Shown: positions 37,868 to 47,664, counted from the stretch's first letter. The stretch is 64,000 nucleotides of DNA from Burkholderia multivorans ATCC BAA-247 (GCF_000959525.1 NZ_CP009832.1:1488001-1552000); one strand, 5' to 3'. Made by a program: numbers and translations. Notes: generated by a model from the sequence alone, not told the origin.

Positions 37868-38935
37868 TTATTCCGGAATGAGCCGTTCTGCCTTCAGCCG
37901 CTCGAAAAGATCGAAGAACGCATCGGGCGTACCCTGGTAATCGAGGAACCCGGCCTTACGGCTTTTGGTCATGTCCGTCACGACTTCCATCGGGCGCCCA
38001 AGATCCGCGTCGGTGTGCCACCACGAAGCGAGCCGATCGATGTCGGGCTCCGCGAGGTCGTACTTTGCGGCAACATCGCGCCATTGATGCGCGGCGTCCT
38101 GCATCCGACCTTCGAGCGGTCGCACGATGCCGTCGAATGGTGCGGCTTCGATGCCGAAATAATCGGCCAGTTGCCCCCACATCGTTTTCCACCGGAAAAC
38201 GTCGCCGTTCACGACATTGAAATCTTCGTTTCGCCCCGCGTCGCTTGTCGACGCCCATTCGAGATGCCGTGCAAGAAGGCGTGCATCGGTCATGTCGGTG
38301 AGGCCGTTCCACTGCGCAGCGGACCCGGGAAAGACGAAAGGCTGCCCGGTATGCCGGCATAGCGTCGCGTACACGGCGAGCGTCTGCCCCATGTTCATCG
38401 CGTTGCCACGCGCATAGCCGATGACCGTATGCGGGCGATGCACGCTCCACGTGAAGCCGTCGCGCGCCGCTGCTTCGAAGAGCCGGTCTTCCTGCTCGTA
38501 GTAGAAATTCTCGACCGGCTGCCGTCCCTGCGATTCCCGAAACGGCGTATCGGGAACGGCACCCGACGCATAGGCCTCGAACGGGCCGAGATAGTGCTTC
38601 AGCCCGGTCACCAGCGCCGCATGCTCGAGCTTCGTGCGTCGGCCCAGCGAATCGAGGACGTTGCGGATCATCGCGCCGTTCACGCGAATGTTCTCCTTTT
38701 CGGTCGCCTGCCGCGCCCATGCAGTGAAAAACACATGGCTCACTTCGATGTTCTGCGTCGCCGCGGCGACGGATTCGGCCGACGTGAGATCCGCGACAAC
38801 CGGCTGACACCCCGGCACGCTGGCGGTACGTCCGCGCGATAGTCCATAAACGGTCCAGCCGGTCGACAGCAGACGCTCCGCGAGGGCTCGCCCGACAATG
38901 CCGCTGGCACCGACGATCAGTGCTCGATGATTCAT
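37868..38935 (-). CDS. SDR-family oxidoreductase (PRISE-like)
   Basis: A 355-residue NAD(P)-binding Rossmann protein of the extended/atypical SDR type, starting at the ATG at 38935. The cofactor motif is ALIVGASGIVGRALAERL at residues 5-22, followed by VYGLSRG and an Asp-containing VVADLTSAE. The long C-terminal part (RPLEGRMQDAAHQWRDVAAK and later) fits progesterone 5-beta-reductase/iridoid synthase-like (PRISE) enzymes that reduce enones. It is divergent from a LysR regulator with a gap under 100 bases, so that regulator probably controls it. Confidence 0.82.
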   Translation of the reverse strand: MNHRALIVGASGIVGRALAERLLSTGWTVYGLSRGRTASVPGCQPVVADLTSAESVAAATQNIEVSHVFFTAWARQATEKENIRVNGAMIRNVLDSLGRRTKLEHAALVTGLKHYLGPFEAYASGAVPDTPFRESQGRQPVENFYYEQEDRLFEAAARDGFTWSVHRPHTVIGYARGNAMNMGQTLAVYATLCRHTGQPFVFPGSAAQWNGLTDMTDARLLARHLEWASTSDAGRNEDFNVVNGDVFRWKTMWGQLADYFGIEAAPFDGIVRPLEGRMQDAAHQWRDVAAKYDLAEPDIDRLASWWHTDADLGRPMEVVTDMTKSRKAGFLDYQGTPDAFFDLFERLKAERLIPE

Positions 38936-39029
38936 CGTGACTCCAGGTTCGTTTGTGATACAAGCGTACTTCAGCCCTGGATTCTCATCTTGGATAGTAT
39001 TTCGCGGTTTAATGGAATTGGATTCAACA

Positions 39030-39944
39030 ATGGCGAGCTTCCCGACCGAGCATCTGAAGGGCATCGTTCCATTCGTCTGTGTCGCCGACGCGGGCGGTTT
39101 CACCGCTGCGGCCGAGCGGCTGAACCTCACGAATTCGGCGGTGAGCAAGAGTGTCGCCCGGCTCGAACGGCGGCTCGGCGTCGTGCTGTTCGAGCGGACG
39201 ACGCGCAGCCTCGTGCTTACCGACGCGGGCCGTGCGTTCTATGAAACCTGCACGCGCATCCTGGCGGAGCTTGCGGAGGCGGAGGCCGTACTCGCCGCGC
39301 AAAAGCGCGAGCCGGTCGGCACCGTTCGCATCGCGTTGCCGGCCTCGTTCGGGCGTCTCTGCGTCGTGCCGGTGCTCGTGCGCTTTTCCGAGCAGTATCC
39401 GGACGTGCGGCCGCACCTGTTGTTCACGGACCGCTTCGTCGATCTGGCAGAAGAGGGCATCGATCTCGCCGTGCGGATCGGCGGGCCGCCGGGTCTGCCG
39501 CCGTCGCTCGGTCGGCGTTTTCTCGGGCGCGAACGACTGATCTTCTGCGCGGCGCCGGCCTATCTCGAGAAAAACGGCATACCGCAAACGATCGACGACC
39601 TGCAGGAACATGCCTGCATCGTCTACGGACGGCCCGACGGAGCGCAGTCGCTGTGGTCATATGCCGCGGCGGACGGGCAGGTCGAGCAACGCGTCGTGCG
39701 GCCACGCATCGTCGCAGGCGACGCCGAGGCGCAACTCGCATTCGTACGCGCGGGGCTCGGCGTCGCGCAACTGGCGACATGGCTGGTACGGGACGATCTG
39801 AAGGCCGGCCGCCTCGTCGCTATCCTCGACGAAGCCGCAACCGACGGCTTGCCGCTCAGCCTGATATGGCCGGTCGCGCGGCAGTTGACGCCGAAGATCC
39901 ATGTGCTGGTGCAGACGCTCGAAGCTCATCTGCATATCGAATGA
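39030..39944 (+). CDS. LysR-family transcriptional regulator
   Basis: A 304-residue regulator. The N-terminal winged helix-turn-helix is clear (FTAAAERLNLTNSAVSKSVA, residues about 24-43, then LERRLGVVLFERTTRSLVLT), followed by the periplasmic-binding-protein-like effector domain (GTVRIALPASFGRLCVVPVL; GLGVAQLATWLV). I use the ATG at 39030; an in-frame ATG lies six codons earlier. The divergent arrangement with the SDR gene suggests the SDR as target. Confidence 0.9.
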   Translation: MASFPTEHLKGIVPFVCVADAGGFTAAAERLNLTNSAVSKSVARLERRLGVVLFERTTRSLVLTDAGRAFYETCTRILAELAEAEAVLAAQKREPVGTVRIALPASFGRLCVVPVLVRFSEQYPDVRPHLLFTDRFVDLAEEGIDLAVRIGGPPGLPPSLGRRFLGRERLIFCAAPAYLEKNGIPQTIDDLQEHACIVYGRPDGAQSLWSYAAADGQVEQRVVRPRIVAGDAEAQLAFVRAGLGVAQLATWLVRDDLKAGRLVAILDEAATDGLPLSLIWPVARQLTPKIHVLVQTLEAHLHIE

Positions 39945-40210
39945 ACAAGGTCGTCCCGTCTGACGCGCGAGCGGTAGATCGAATCGATGGCGAAGGCCTC
40001 GTGTGATCCCGGGTGTCGCTTTAATGAATGTGGACGGGGCGAAGCTTGAGGCAGGGGCGGTTCAGGCCGATGAGGCGCCGGGAGACTGGCGCGATTGGCT
40101 GAGGAATGCCGCACGTCAACCTGGCCACAACGCGCTATCGCACGACCACAAGCGAGAACGGGTAGGGGCGGTGTAGGCGAAGGGCGACTGTGTCCGCTCA
40201 CCACGCCGTC

Positions 40211-41113
40211 CTACTTGCCCTCTGCCTTGATGAAATCGATAAACGCCCGCAACGGCGCCGGCACGAGGCGTCGCCCCGGGTAGTACAGATACGGACCGGA
40301 GAACGGCCGCCACCAGCGCTCGAGCACGGGCTCGAGCGCACCGCTGTCGAGATGCGGACGAAGCCACTCGTCGTAAAGATGCACGATGCCGAGCCCCGAG
40401 CGCGCGGCCTCGACGACGAGATCGACGGCACCGCCGATCTGCACGACGAGCGGGCCGGATGGATCGACGCGGACCACTTCGCCGTCGCGCTCGAACTCCC
40501 ACAGCGGCATCGAGCCGCTGGCAAACCGTCCACGCAGGCACGCGTGATGGAGCAGTTCGCTCGGGTGATTCGGGCGGCCGCGCCGATCGAGATAATCGGG
40601 TGCGGCGGCGGTGGCGAACCGCTGCGAACGCGGCCCGATCGGGATCGCGATCATGTCCTGCTCGAGGCGCTCGTCGTAGCGGATGCCCGCATCGCAGCCG
40701 ACTTCGAGAATATCGACGAAGCTTTCCTCGACGACGAGCTCGAGCCGTATCTCCGGATACGCCGCGAGAAAGCGCGGCACGACGGACGGCAGCACGAGCC
40801 GCGCCGCACTGAGCGGGACATTGAGCTTCAACGTGCCGGCCGGCCGCTCGCGGAAGCTGTTGACGACGTCGAGCGCGGCCTCGACCTCGCTCAGCGCGGG
40901 CCTCAGCCGCGCGAGCAGCCGCTGTCCGGCCTCGGTCGGTGCCACGCTGCGCGTCGTGCGATGAAGCAGCCGCACGCCGAGTTGCGTCTCGAGCCGACGC
41001 ACGGCCTCGCTAAGACCGGACGCGCTCGTGCCCGTCGTTCTCGCCGCTTCGCGGAAACCCTTCGCCCGCGCCACGGCAACGAACGCGTTCAGATCGCCCA
41101 GATCGGCTTGCAT
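40211..41113 (-). CDS. LysR-family transcriptional regulator
   Basis: A 300-residue protein. The helix-turn-helix reads AARTTGTSASGLSEAVRRLE followed by LGVRLLHRTTRSVAPTEAG. The effector-binding part has the AGTLKLNVPLSAARLVLPSV start and SGLGIVHLYDEWL. It is divergent from an aldo/keto reductase gene 104 bases away, a typical regulator/target pair. Confidence 0.9.
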   Translation of the reverse strand: MQADLGDLNAFVAVARAKGFREAARTTGTSASGLSEAVRRLETQLGVRLLHRTTRSVAPTEAGQRLLARLRPALSEVEAALDVVNSFRERPAGTLKLNVPLSAARLVLPSVVPRFLAAYPEIRLELVVEESFVDILEVGCDAGIRYDERLEQDMIAIPIGPRSQRFATAAAPDYLDRRGRPNHPSELLHHACLRGRFASGSMPLWEFERDGEVVRVDPSGPLVVQIGGAVDLVVEAARSGLGIVHLYDEWLRPHLDSGALEPVLERWWRPFSGPYLYYPGRRLVPAPLRAFIDFIKAEGK

Positions 41114-41217
41114 TGTTCGTCCTTTCGTACAGGTCGTGCAGATTGTGACGGATTATCGCGCAGCATAGTGTGGCGTAACCTGCGGCACTCGTTCATCGTC
41201 GTCAGAGGAGCTTGACC

Positions 41218-42093
41218 ATGTCCGCCATCGATCAGTCCGGCACGTTTTCTTTCGCAGGTCGCCGCGTGCACCGCATCGGCTACGGTGCGATGCAGCTCGC
41301 GGGGCCCGGCGTGTTCGGTCCGCCGAAAGATCGCGAGGCGGCGCTCGCGGTGCTGCGCGAAGCCGTTGCATTGGGTGTCGATCACATCGATACGAGCGAT
41401 TTTTACGGGCCGCACGTGACCAACCAGCTGATTCGCGATGCCTTGCATCCGTATCGCGACGATCTGCTGATCGTGACCGAAGTCGGCGCGAAGCGCGGCG
41501 AGGACGGCGCATGGCTGCCGGCATTCTCGGCGCAAGCGCTTGCATCGGCCGTGCACGACAACCTCCGCCATCTGCGCGTCGACGTGCTCGACGTGGTCAA
41601 TCTGCGAATCATGTTCGACACGCACGGCCCGGCCGAAGGCTCGATCGAAGCGCCGCTGTCCGCGTTGGCCGAACTGCAGCGGCAGGGGCTGGTGCGGCAC
41701 ATCGGGCTGAGCAACGTGACCGCCGCGCAGATCGACGAAGCGCGACGGATCTGCGAGATCGTCTGCGTGCAGAACCACTACAACGTCGCGCATCGCGACG
41801 ACGACGCATTGATCGACGCGCTGGCCCGCGACGGTATTCCATACGTGCCGTATTTTCCGCTCGGCGGCTTCAGTCCGCTGCAATCGTCGACGCTGGATGC
41901 GATCGCCGCACGGCTCGGCGCGACACCGATGCAGGTGGCGCTCGCATGGCTGCTGCGCCGCGCGCCGAACATCCTGCTGATTCCGGGAACGTCGTCCGTC
42001 GCGCATCTGCGCGAGAACGTCGCGGCGGGTGCGCTCGTGTTGCCCGACGATGCGATGCGCGAACTCGATGGGATTGCTTCGGCTCACGATTGA
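41218..42093 (+). CDS. Aldo/keto reductase
   Basis: A 291-residue TIM-barrel NADPH-dependent reductase. The catalytic tetrad is visible: Asp and Tyr in HIDTSDFYGPHVTNQLIRDA, Lys in VTEVGAKRG (near residue 85), and the position of the His occupied in DVVNLRIMF, where Asn replaces the usual His (a change seen in some subfamilies). The coenzyme-binding end is ILLIPGTSSVAHLRENVAAG. The start is the ATG at 41218 behind GAGGAGC. Confidence 0.88.
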   Translation: MSAIDQSGTFSFAGRRVHRIGYGAMQLAGPGVFGPPKDREAALAVLREAVALGVDHIDTSDFYGPHVTNQLIRDALHPYRDDLLIVTEVGAKRGEDGAWLPAFSAQALASAVHDNLRHLRVDVLDVVNLRIMFDTHGPAEGSIEAPLSALAELQRQGLVRHIGLSNVTAAQIDEARRICEIVCVQNHYNVAHRDDDALIDALARDGIPYVPYFPLGGFSPLQSSTLDAIAARLGATPMQVALAWLLRRAPNILLIPGTSSVAHLRENVAAGALVLPDDAMRELDGIASAHD

Positions 42094-42352
42094 TGCACGT
42101 GCGATGCGTGGTTCCGAATGTCGATGTCCGATGGACGCGTCGTGTCATCCGCTGGCGCCACGTACACGATCGGTGAAGTCGTCGGCGCAGTGCCGGCGCG
42201 GTCGCGAGGCTCTCGGAGCCGTCTCCGTGGCAATTGGCACCGCTGACGCGGCGTAGTTCGGGTCAGTTGCTCGAGGCTGCAGAGCCAAGCGCTCGTCGCC
42301 AGAAAGAGGGCCGCGCGACTGTTGACCGATCATTCCTAGGTGTTTCCTCTTG

Positions 42353-42367
42353 GTTGAATCGTTCAAC
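42353..42367. promoter_or_regulatory. Palindromic operator candidate upstream of the MarR gene
   Basis: GTTGAATCGTTCAAC is a perfect 6-bp inverted repeat with 3-base spacer, 49 bases before the MarR start. Its size and place fit a MarR-family autoregulatory operator. Confidence 0.6.
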
Positions 42368-42415
42368 TATTGCGAACAGAATCTATCGCATGCTCACTGC
42401 CCGACGAGGCGACCC

Positions 42416-42904
42416 ATGCGGAAGGCCGACCATCCGATTCTCGAATACCTGACGTTCCGTCTCGACCGGCTCAGCGAACTGACGAAGGAAGCCGGCACGC
42501 AGGTCTACGAAAGCGAATTCGGCATCTCGATCCGCGATCTGCGCATCGTGCGGCTCGTCGCGCTCGAGCCGGGCCTGACGCTGACGCGCCTGATCGAACT
42601 GACGATGCTCGAAAAGACCCACGCGTCGAAGCTCGTCAGCGCAATGGTCAAGCGCGGCTTCGTGCGCCGCGAAGTCGGCCGCGCGGATGCGCGTCATATC
42701 AACCTGTTTCTTACCGCCGACGGCGAAGACCTCGTGAAGCGCACCTACGAACGCGGCAACATGCTCGAGCAGATGATGCTGAGCGCGCTGCCTGCGGACG
42801 AGCTGCGCATCTTCAACAGCGTCGTCGACAAGCTCACGGCCGGCCTGATCGAGCATCTGGCCGCACGGAAGGCAGCGGCCAATCCGCCGAAGCGCGTCGC
42901 CTGA
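42416..42904 (+). CDS. MarR-family transcriptional regulator
   Basis: A 162-residue winged-helix protein starting at the ATG at 42416 (GAGG upstream). The recognition region is LTRLIELTMLEKTHASKLVS (about residues 58-77), followed by the wing with the conserved Asp-Arg-type turn (REVGRADARHINLFLTADGE). MarR dimers repress nearby genes and are released by aromatic ligands. It is followed by an MFS transporter and an amidase on the same strand, which are its likely targets through the palindrome at 42353. Confidence 0.88.
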   Translation: MRKADHPILEYLTFRLDRLSELTKEAGTQVYESEFGISIRDLRIVRLVALEPGLTLTRLIELTMLEKTHASKLVSAMVKRGFVRREVGRADARHINLFLTADGEDLVKRTYERGNMLEQMMLSALPADELRIFNSVVDKLTAGLIEHLAARKAAANPPKRVA

Positions 42905-43084
42905 GCGGTGCACGCGCTGCCGTCGCACTCAAGCTGACAAGCGAAGGAACCGTGACCGACGCACGGCGTCGGCTTCGTCGCGCGCCGCGCGCGCATCACG
43001 CCGCGCCTGCCGCGAGCTCGCGGACCCGATGAACCGGTGTTGAAACGCATGCGCGAATGCGCGTCGATCAAGCAGGGGGAAGCC

Positions 43085-44407
43085 ATGTCGGAACACTCGC
43101 ACGCGAAGCGGGGCTGGCACATCGTCGGTCTGCTGTTCGTATTCATGATGATCAACTACGCGGACAAGTCGGTGCTCGGCTTCGTCGCGCTGCCGATGAT
43201 GCGCGACTTGCAGCTCAGTCCGACGCAGTTCGGTCTGCTCGGCAGCGCGTTCTATCTGCTGTATTCGATCGCCGGCGTCGCGGGCGGCGTGCTCACACGC
43301 TACGTGAAGACGAAATGGATCCTGCTCGCGCTCGCGGCGGTCTGGGCGGCGGTGCAGTTTCCGATGGCGACGCCGGTCGGCTTCGGCACGCTGCTTGTCT
43401 GCCGCGTGCTGCTCGGCGCGGGCGAAGGGCCGGCGTATCCGGTCGCGCTGCACGCGGTGTACAAGTGGTTCGACGATCACAGGCGCAGCGTGCCGACGTC
43501 GATCGTGCAGACCGGCGCGCCGATCGGCGTCGTCGTCGCCGCGCCGGCGCTGACCGCGATCGTCGCGCACTATTCGTGGCGCGCGGCGTTTCTCGCGCTC
43601 GGCGTGGTCGGGCTCGTCTGGGTCGCGATATGGCTCGTGTGGGGCGAAGAAGGGCGCGGCGACCTGCGCGAGCATGCGGCGGCTCGGGCGTCGGCGGCGG
43701 AGAACGTGCTCGGTGCGCTCCCGTATCGTCGTCTGCTGCTCGACCGGACGGTCGTCGTCGTGACCGCGCAGTGGTTTCTCGCCGCGCTGATCGCCGTCAT
43801 CGGGCTCACGTGGGGGCCGGTCTTTCTGACGTCGGTGCTCGGCTACGGGCCGAAGGCGACGGGCTGGATCTTCGCGATTCAGGTCGCGGTGCAGGTGCCG
43901 GTCGGCCTCGCCATCAATGCGCTGTCGCAGTCGCTGCTCGGGCGCGGCGTGTCGACGCGCGTCGCGCGCGGGCTGTTCTGCAGCGGCTGCTGCATGGTCG
44001 GCGCACTCGCGTATTTCGCGGTGCTGACGGGGCTGAGCCCGGCCGCGAAAGTCGCATGGCTGACGATCGGCGGCGCGTTCGTAATGCAGGTGAACGCATT
44101 CGGGCCGCAGATCGTCGCCGAGATGACGCCGGCGTCGCAGCGCGGCACCGTGATCGCGGTCTCGGTATCGATCGCGTCGACGGCCGGCGTACTCGGTCCG
44201 ATTCTGCTCGGCGCGGTGATGGACGCGATGGGCGGCCTCGGTCACGACAGCGGCGCATTCAGCGTCGTCTATGCATCGATCGGCATCGCGCTGCTCATCG
44301 CCGCCGCGTTCGGTGTCGTACTGCTCGATCCGGCGCGTTCGAAGCGGCGGCTCGCCGCGTTCGCGCACGACGCAGCGGTGCGCGAGCAAGCGCGCGTCGC
44401 GGCGTGA
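43085..44407 (+). CDS. MFS transporter (anion:cation symporter type)
   Basis: A 440-residue transporter with twelve helices, starting at the ATG at 43085 behind GGGGGAAG. Family motifs include YADKSVLGFVALPMM in the first helix, a loop between helices 2 and 3 (TRYVKTKW), and RVLLGAGEGPAYPVALHAVY in helix 4, as in carriers of aromatic or sugar acids. It probably imports the substrate of the adjacent amidase; the gap to that gene is 73 bases. Confidence 0.88.
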   Translation: MSEHSHAKRGWHIVGLLFVFMMINYADKSVLGFVALPMMRDLQLSPTQFGLLGSAFYLLYSIAGVAGGVLTRYVKTKWILLALAAVWAAVQFPMATPVGFGTLLVCRVLLGAGEGPAYPVALHAVYKWFDDHRRSVPTSIVQTGAPIGVVVAAPALTAIVAHYSWRAAFLALGVVGLVWVAIWLVWGEEGRGDLREHAAARASAAENVLGALPYRRLLLDRTVVVVTAQWFLAALIAVIGLTWGPVFLTSVLGYGPKATGWIFAIQVAVQVPVGLAINALSQSLLGRGVSTRVARGLFCSGCCMVGALAYFAVLTGLSPAAKVAWLTIGGAFVMQVNAFGPQIVAEMTPASQRGTVIAVSVSIASTAGVLGPILLGAVMDAMGGLGHDSGAFSVVYASIGIALLIAAAFGVVLLDPARSKRRLAAFAHDAAVREQARVAA

Positions 44408-44480
44408 GCGCGTCGCACGCACACGCCGGCATCGGCACGTTTCCTGTCACAGCGCCGTTCGGCGCGCTCATCGAAAACTC

Positions 44481-45890
44481 ATGACGACCACTCCGCTCCA
44501 TGAACTCAGTGCCGCGACGCTCGTCGACGGCTATCGCCGCAAGACGCTGTCGCCCGTCGATGTCACGCAGGCCGTGCTGGCGCGCATCGACGAATGGGAG
44601 CCGCTGATCCGCGCGACCTATGCGCTCGATCCCGACGGCGCACTCGCGATGGCGCGCGCCTCGGAAGCGCGCTGGCTGCGCGGCGAACCGGCCGGTCCGC
44701 TCGACGGCGTGCCGGTCACGATCAAGGAAAACATCGCGACGCGCGGCGTGCCGGTGCCGCTCGGCTGCGCGGCGACGGAACTGACGCCGGCTGCCGACGA
44801 TGCGCCGCCGGCGGCACGGTTGCGCGAGGCGGGCGCGGTATTCGTCGGCAAGACGACGATGCCGGATTTCGGGCTGATCGGCGCCGCTGCGTCCAGCTTT
44901 CATCCGCTGACGCGCAATCCGTGGGATCCGAGCCGCAATACGGGCGGCTCGAGTTCGGGGGCCGGCGCGGCCGCGGCGGCCGGCTACGGGCCGCTGCATC
45001 TCGGTTCAGACATCGGCGGCTCGGTGCGCATTCCGGCCGCGTTCTGCGGCGTGTTCGGGTTCAAGCCCAGCTTCGGCCGCGTGCCGGTCGATCAGCCGTA
45101 TCCGGGCCGCGTGACGGGGCCGCTGACGCGAACGGTGCAGGACGCGGCGCTCGCGATGCAGACGATCGCGTTGCCCGATGCGCGCGATCACATGAGCCTG
45201 CCGTATCAGCCGATCGACTGGCTGAATCTCGAGCGTGACGCGAAAGGGCTGCGCATCGGTCTGTGGATCGATCCGGGCAACGGCGTGCAGGTTGCGGACG
45301 AGGTGCGCGCGGCGATCGAGCGTGCGGCCGCGGCATTTGCGGCGGCGGGCGCGACGCTGGTGCCGGTGCGCCCGTGGCTCGCACGCGGCGCGCTCGAAGC
45401 GGTCGCGCGCTTCTGGGGCGCGCGGCTGCGCGGCACGCTGGCCGCGTTGCCCGCTGCGCGGCGCGAGCTGGTCGCCCCGTTCGTGCGCCGGCGCGCGGAC
45501 GTCGTTGCGGACGCAACGGGCGATACGATCTATGCCGCCTATGCGCAGATGCTCGCGCTGCGCGCGCAGACGGTCGCGGCGACAGCCGAGTTCGACTACG
45601 TGCTGTCGCCGACGTTTCCGCAGCCGCCGTTCGCGGCGGAGGCGACCCATATCGACCAGGACGGGCTGCATCCGATCGAGCAGGTGGTGTTTACGCTTGC
45701 GTTCAATCTCTCGGAGCAGCCGGCCGCGTCGATCAACTGCGGCTATACGCGCGACGGCTTGCCGATCGGCCTGCAAATCGCCGGGCGCCGCTTCGACGAT
45801 CTCGGCGTGCTGCAGCTCGCGCGCTGCTGGGAACAAATGGACACGGTGCGGCGACCATGGCCCGAGGCGGTGGCCGCACGCGCGGCCTGA
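44481..45890 (+). CDS. Amidase signature family enzyme
   Basis: A 469-residue amidase that hydrolyses an amide to a carboxylate and ammonia. The Ser-cisSer-Lys triad is visible: Lys in GVPVTIKENIATRG (near residue 80), the Gly/Ser-rich signature RNTGGSSSGAGAAAAAGYG, and the nucleophile in SDIGGSVRIPAAFCGVFGFK. The protein is full length. The start is the ATG at 44481. It is placed after the MFS gene, possibly in the MarR-controlled unit. The substrate is unknown. Confidence 0.9.
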   Translation: MTTTPLHELSAATLVDGYRRKTLSPVDVTQAVLARIDEWEPLIRATYALDPDGALAMARASEARWLRGEPAGPLDGVPVTIKENIATRGVPVPLGCAATELTPAADDAPPAARLREAGAVFVGKTTMPDFGLIGAAASSFHPLTRNPWDPSRNTGGSSSGAGAAAAAGYGPLHLGSDIGGSVRIPAAFCGVFGFKPSFGRVPVDQPYPGRVTGPLTRTVQDAALAMQTIALPDARDHMSLPYQPIDWLNLERDAKGLRIGLWIDPGNGVQVADEVRAAIERAAAAFAAAGATLVPVRPWLARGALEAVARFWGARLRGTLAALPAARRELVAPFVRRRADVVADATGDTIYAAYAQMLALRAQTVAATAEFDYVLSPTFPQPPFAAEATHIDQDGLHPIEQVVFTLAFNLSEQPAASINCGYTRDGLPIGLQIAGRRFDDLGVLQLARCWEQMDTVRRPWPEAVAARAA

Positions 45891-45905
45891 ACGCCACGCG
45901 CGGCG

Positions 45906-46952
45906 TCACGCTGCGTCTTTGGCCGACGCGCGCGCGGATAGCGCCGTGTAGCGCGTCGGCGATACGCCGATGTACTCGCGAAACCCGCGGCTGAAGTTCG
46001 CGACGTCGCTGAAGCCGACCTTCGCCGCGATCTGCGTCACCGTCAGCCGGCCTTCGTCGAGCAGTCGGCACGCATGCGCGAACCGCGTGCGCTGGCATAC
46101 GTCGCGGAACGTGTGTCCCTGGCTGCACAGATAGCGGTTTAGCGTACGCACGGTCACGTTCATCGCGGCCGCGACCTCCTCCCTCGAGAGCCGGAAATCC
46201 GCGCTCTGCGTCAGCATCATCTCGATCAGTTCCACGACGTCGTTTGCGTCCGCACGCGCGCGCGTGCGCGCTTCGCACTGCGCTTCCGCCACGCGTTTCG
46301 ACAGCGCGTTCGCCATCGGCAGCGGCCGCTCGAGCAGCGACGCGGCGATCACGATCGTGACGCCCGGCGTGCTGCGCGCGCCGAACCGATAGCGCGCGAG
46401 GCGGCGCCCGAGATAGCGGTGGACGTCGGCGGGCGCCTCCGTCGACAGACGGATTTCGTAGTCGTCGGCCTCCGCGCCGACGATGCCGTCGATCTGCACC
46501 TGAAACGCGACCGCGAGCGCCTCGACGAAAAAGCGCAGCGTGCGCGCCTGCATCGCGACGGTCGGCGTGTAGGTAATTTCCGCGAACCGGCCGCGCCGCA
46601 CATAGCGCATCGTGACGACCGGCACGATCAGATGGTAGTAGCGCGCGGCGAGCCGCACGAGTTCCTCGAGCGTGCTGCAGCTGAGCAGCGCATAGCCGAG
46701 CGGGCCGTGCGACGTGAGCCGTGCGTAGCGCCCGGCATCGAGCCCGAGGTGCGCGCAGCCGCTGACCGCGCTTGCCGTTTCGATCAGCCGGTCGAGCTGC
46801 GCGAGCGTGAGCGTCGCGGCCGGATCGTGCAGCGTGCGCGGGTCGAACCCGCAGCGCGCGATGAATTCGCTCGGGTCGCGCATGTGTTCGGCGACGATCC
46901 GCGCAAGGCGCGCGTAGTAGCGACCAGGCAGGCGATGGACGGTAGGGCGCAC
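45906..46952 (-). CDS. AraC-family transcriptional regulator
   Basis: A 348-residue protein of the OruR/ArgR-like class: an N-terminal ligand domain of about 240 residues (PSEFIARCGFDPRTL, TLTLAQLDRLIETAS, GPLGYALLSCSTLEELV) and a C-terminal double helix-turn-helix (VAAAMNVTVRTLNRYLCSQG; VTQIAAKVGFSDVANFSRGF). It is divergent from the eight-gene run starting at 47194 and the two direct repeats in between are probable binding sites. Confidence 0.9.
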   Translation of the reverse strand: MRPTVHRLPGRYYARLARIVAEHMRDPSEFIARCGFDPRTLHDPAATLTLAQLDRLIETASAVSGCAHLGLDAGRYARLTSHGPLGYALLSCSTLEELVRLAARYYHLIVPVVTMRYVRRGRFAEITYTPTVAMQARTLRFFVEALAVAFQVQIDGIVGAEADDYEIRLSTEAPADVHRYLGRRLARYRFGARSTPGVTIVIAASLLERPLPMANALSKRVAEAQCEARTRARADANDVVELIEMMLTQSADFRLSREEVAAAMNVTVRTLNRYLCSQGHTFRDVCQRTRFAHACRLLDEGRLTVTQIAAKVGFSDVANFSRGFREYIGVSPTRYTALSARASAKDAA

Positions 46953-46985
46953 GACATGTCTCCACTATCCGGGCGCGCGATGCGC

Positions 46986-47024
46986 TGTCCCGATTCGATA
47001 ACGCAGTGTCCCATTTCGACAACG
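46986..47024 (+). promoter_or_regulatory. Direct-repeat operator candidate for the AraC regulator
   Basis: TGTCCCGATTCGATAACG (46986-47003) and TGTCCCATTTCGACAACG (47007-47024) agree at 15 of 18 positions with a 21-bp period, two helical turns. Tandem half-sites at this spacing are the normal AraC-family operator. They lie in the 241-base region between the AraC gene and the cupin gene. Confidence 0.6.
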
Positions 47025-47193
47025 GCATAACAACCGGGGTTGACCATCATAGGTGGACCGGCGCACGCAACGCATGCGCCGGCGCATGGCGGGCGGCGCA
47101 CGACGGGCGGCCGCACCGCTGTCAGACACCGCGCGCGCCGCGCAGCGATTTCCGGTACGGAACGCGACGACGCGCCATCGACGGAGAAGACGG

Positions 47194-47664
47194 ATGTTCT
47201 ACGAAAACGTGGCGACCGAATGCATCGACGACGCGTCGATTCCCTGGGTACCGATGTCGGACAAGCTGCCCGACGTGCTGCTGAAGTATTTCAAGCTCGA
47301 CCCGACGCGCGGCGAAATCATCGCGCTGATGAAGTCGCCGGGTCACGGCCGGCTGCCGAAGCATCACCACACGGGAACGGTGATCGTCTACACGCTGCAG
47401 GGGCGATGGAAATACATCGAGCACGACTGGGTCGCGGGCCCGGGCAGCCTCGTGTTCGAGACGGCCGCGTCGCGCCACACGCCGGAAGCGCTGCCGGGCG
47501 ACGACATCGTGACGCTGAACATCGTGCAGGGCGATCTCGTCTATCTCGACGAGGAGGATCGCGTGCTGTCGATCGAAAACTGGAAGACGGCGATGCAGCG
47601 CTACCGCACGCATTGCGAACGCAACGGCATCGTGCCGAAGGACATCTCCGCGTTCGGCGGCTGA
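47194..47664 (+). CDS. Cupin dioxygenase, 2,4'-dihydroxyacetophenone dioxygenase-like
   Basis: A 156-residue single cupin behind GGAGAAG. The metal-binding motif is LPKHHHTGTVIVYTLQGRWK (His residues and later Glu), and the second cupin motif includes GSLVFETAASRHTPEALPGD. Family members cleave the side chain of hydroxyacetophenones with iron and oxygen, giving a benzoate and formate; whether this is the substrate here is inference from family resemblance. It is the first gene of the eight-gene run. Confidence 0.75.
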   Translation: MFYENVATECIDDASIPWVPMSDKLPDVLLKYFKLDPTRGEIIALMKSPGHGRLPKHHHTGTVIVYTLQGRWKYIEHDWVAGPGSLVFETAASRHTPEALPGDDIVTLNIVQGDLVYLDEEDRVLSIENWKTAMQRYRTHCERNGIVPKDISAFGG

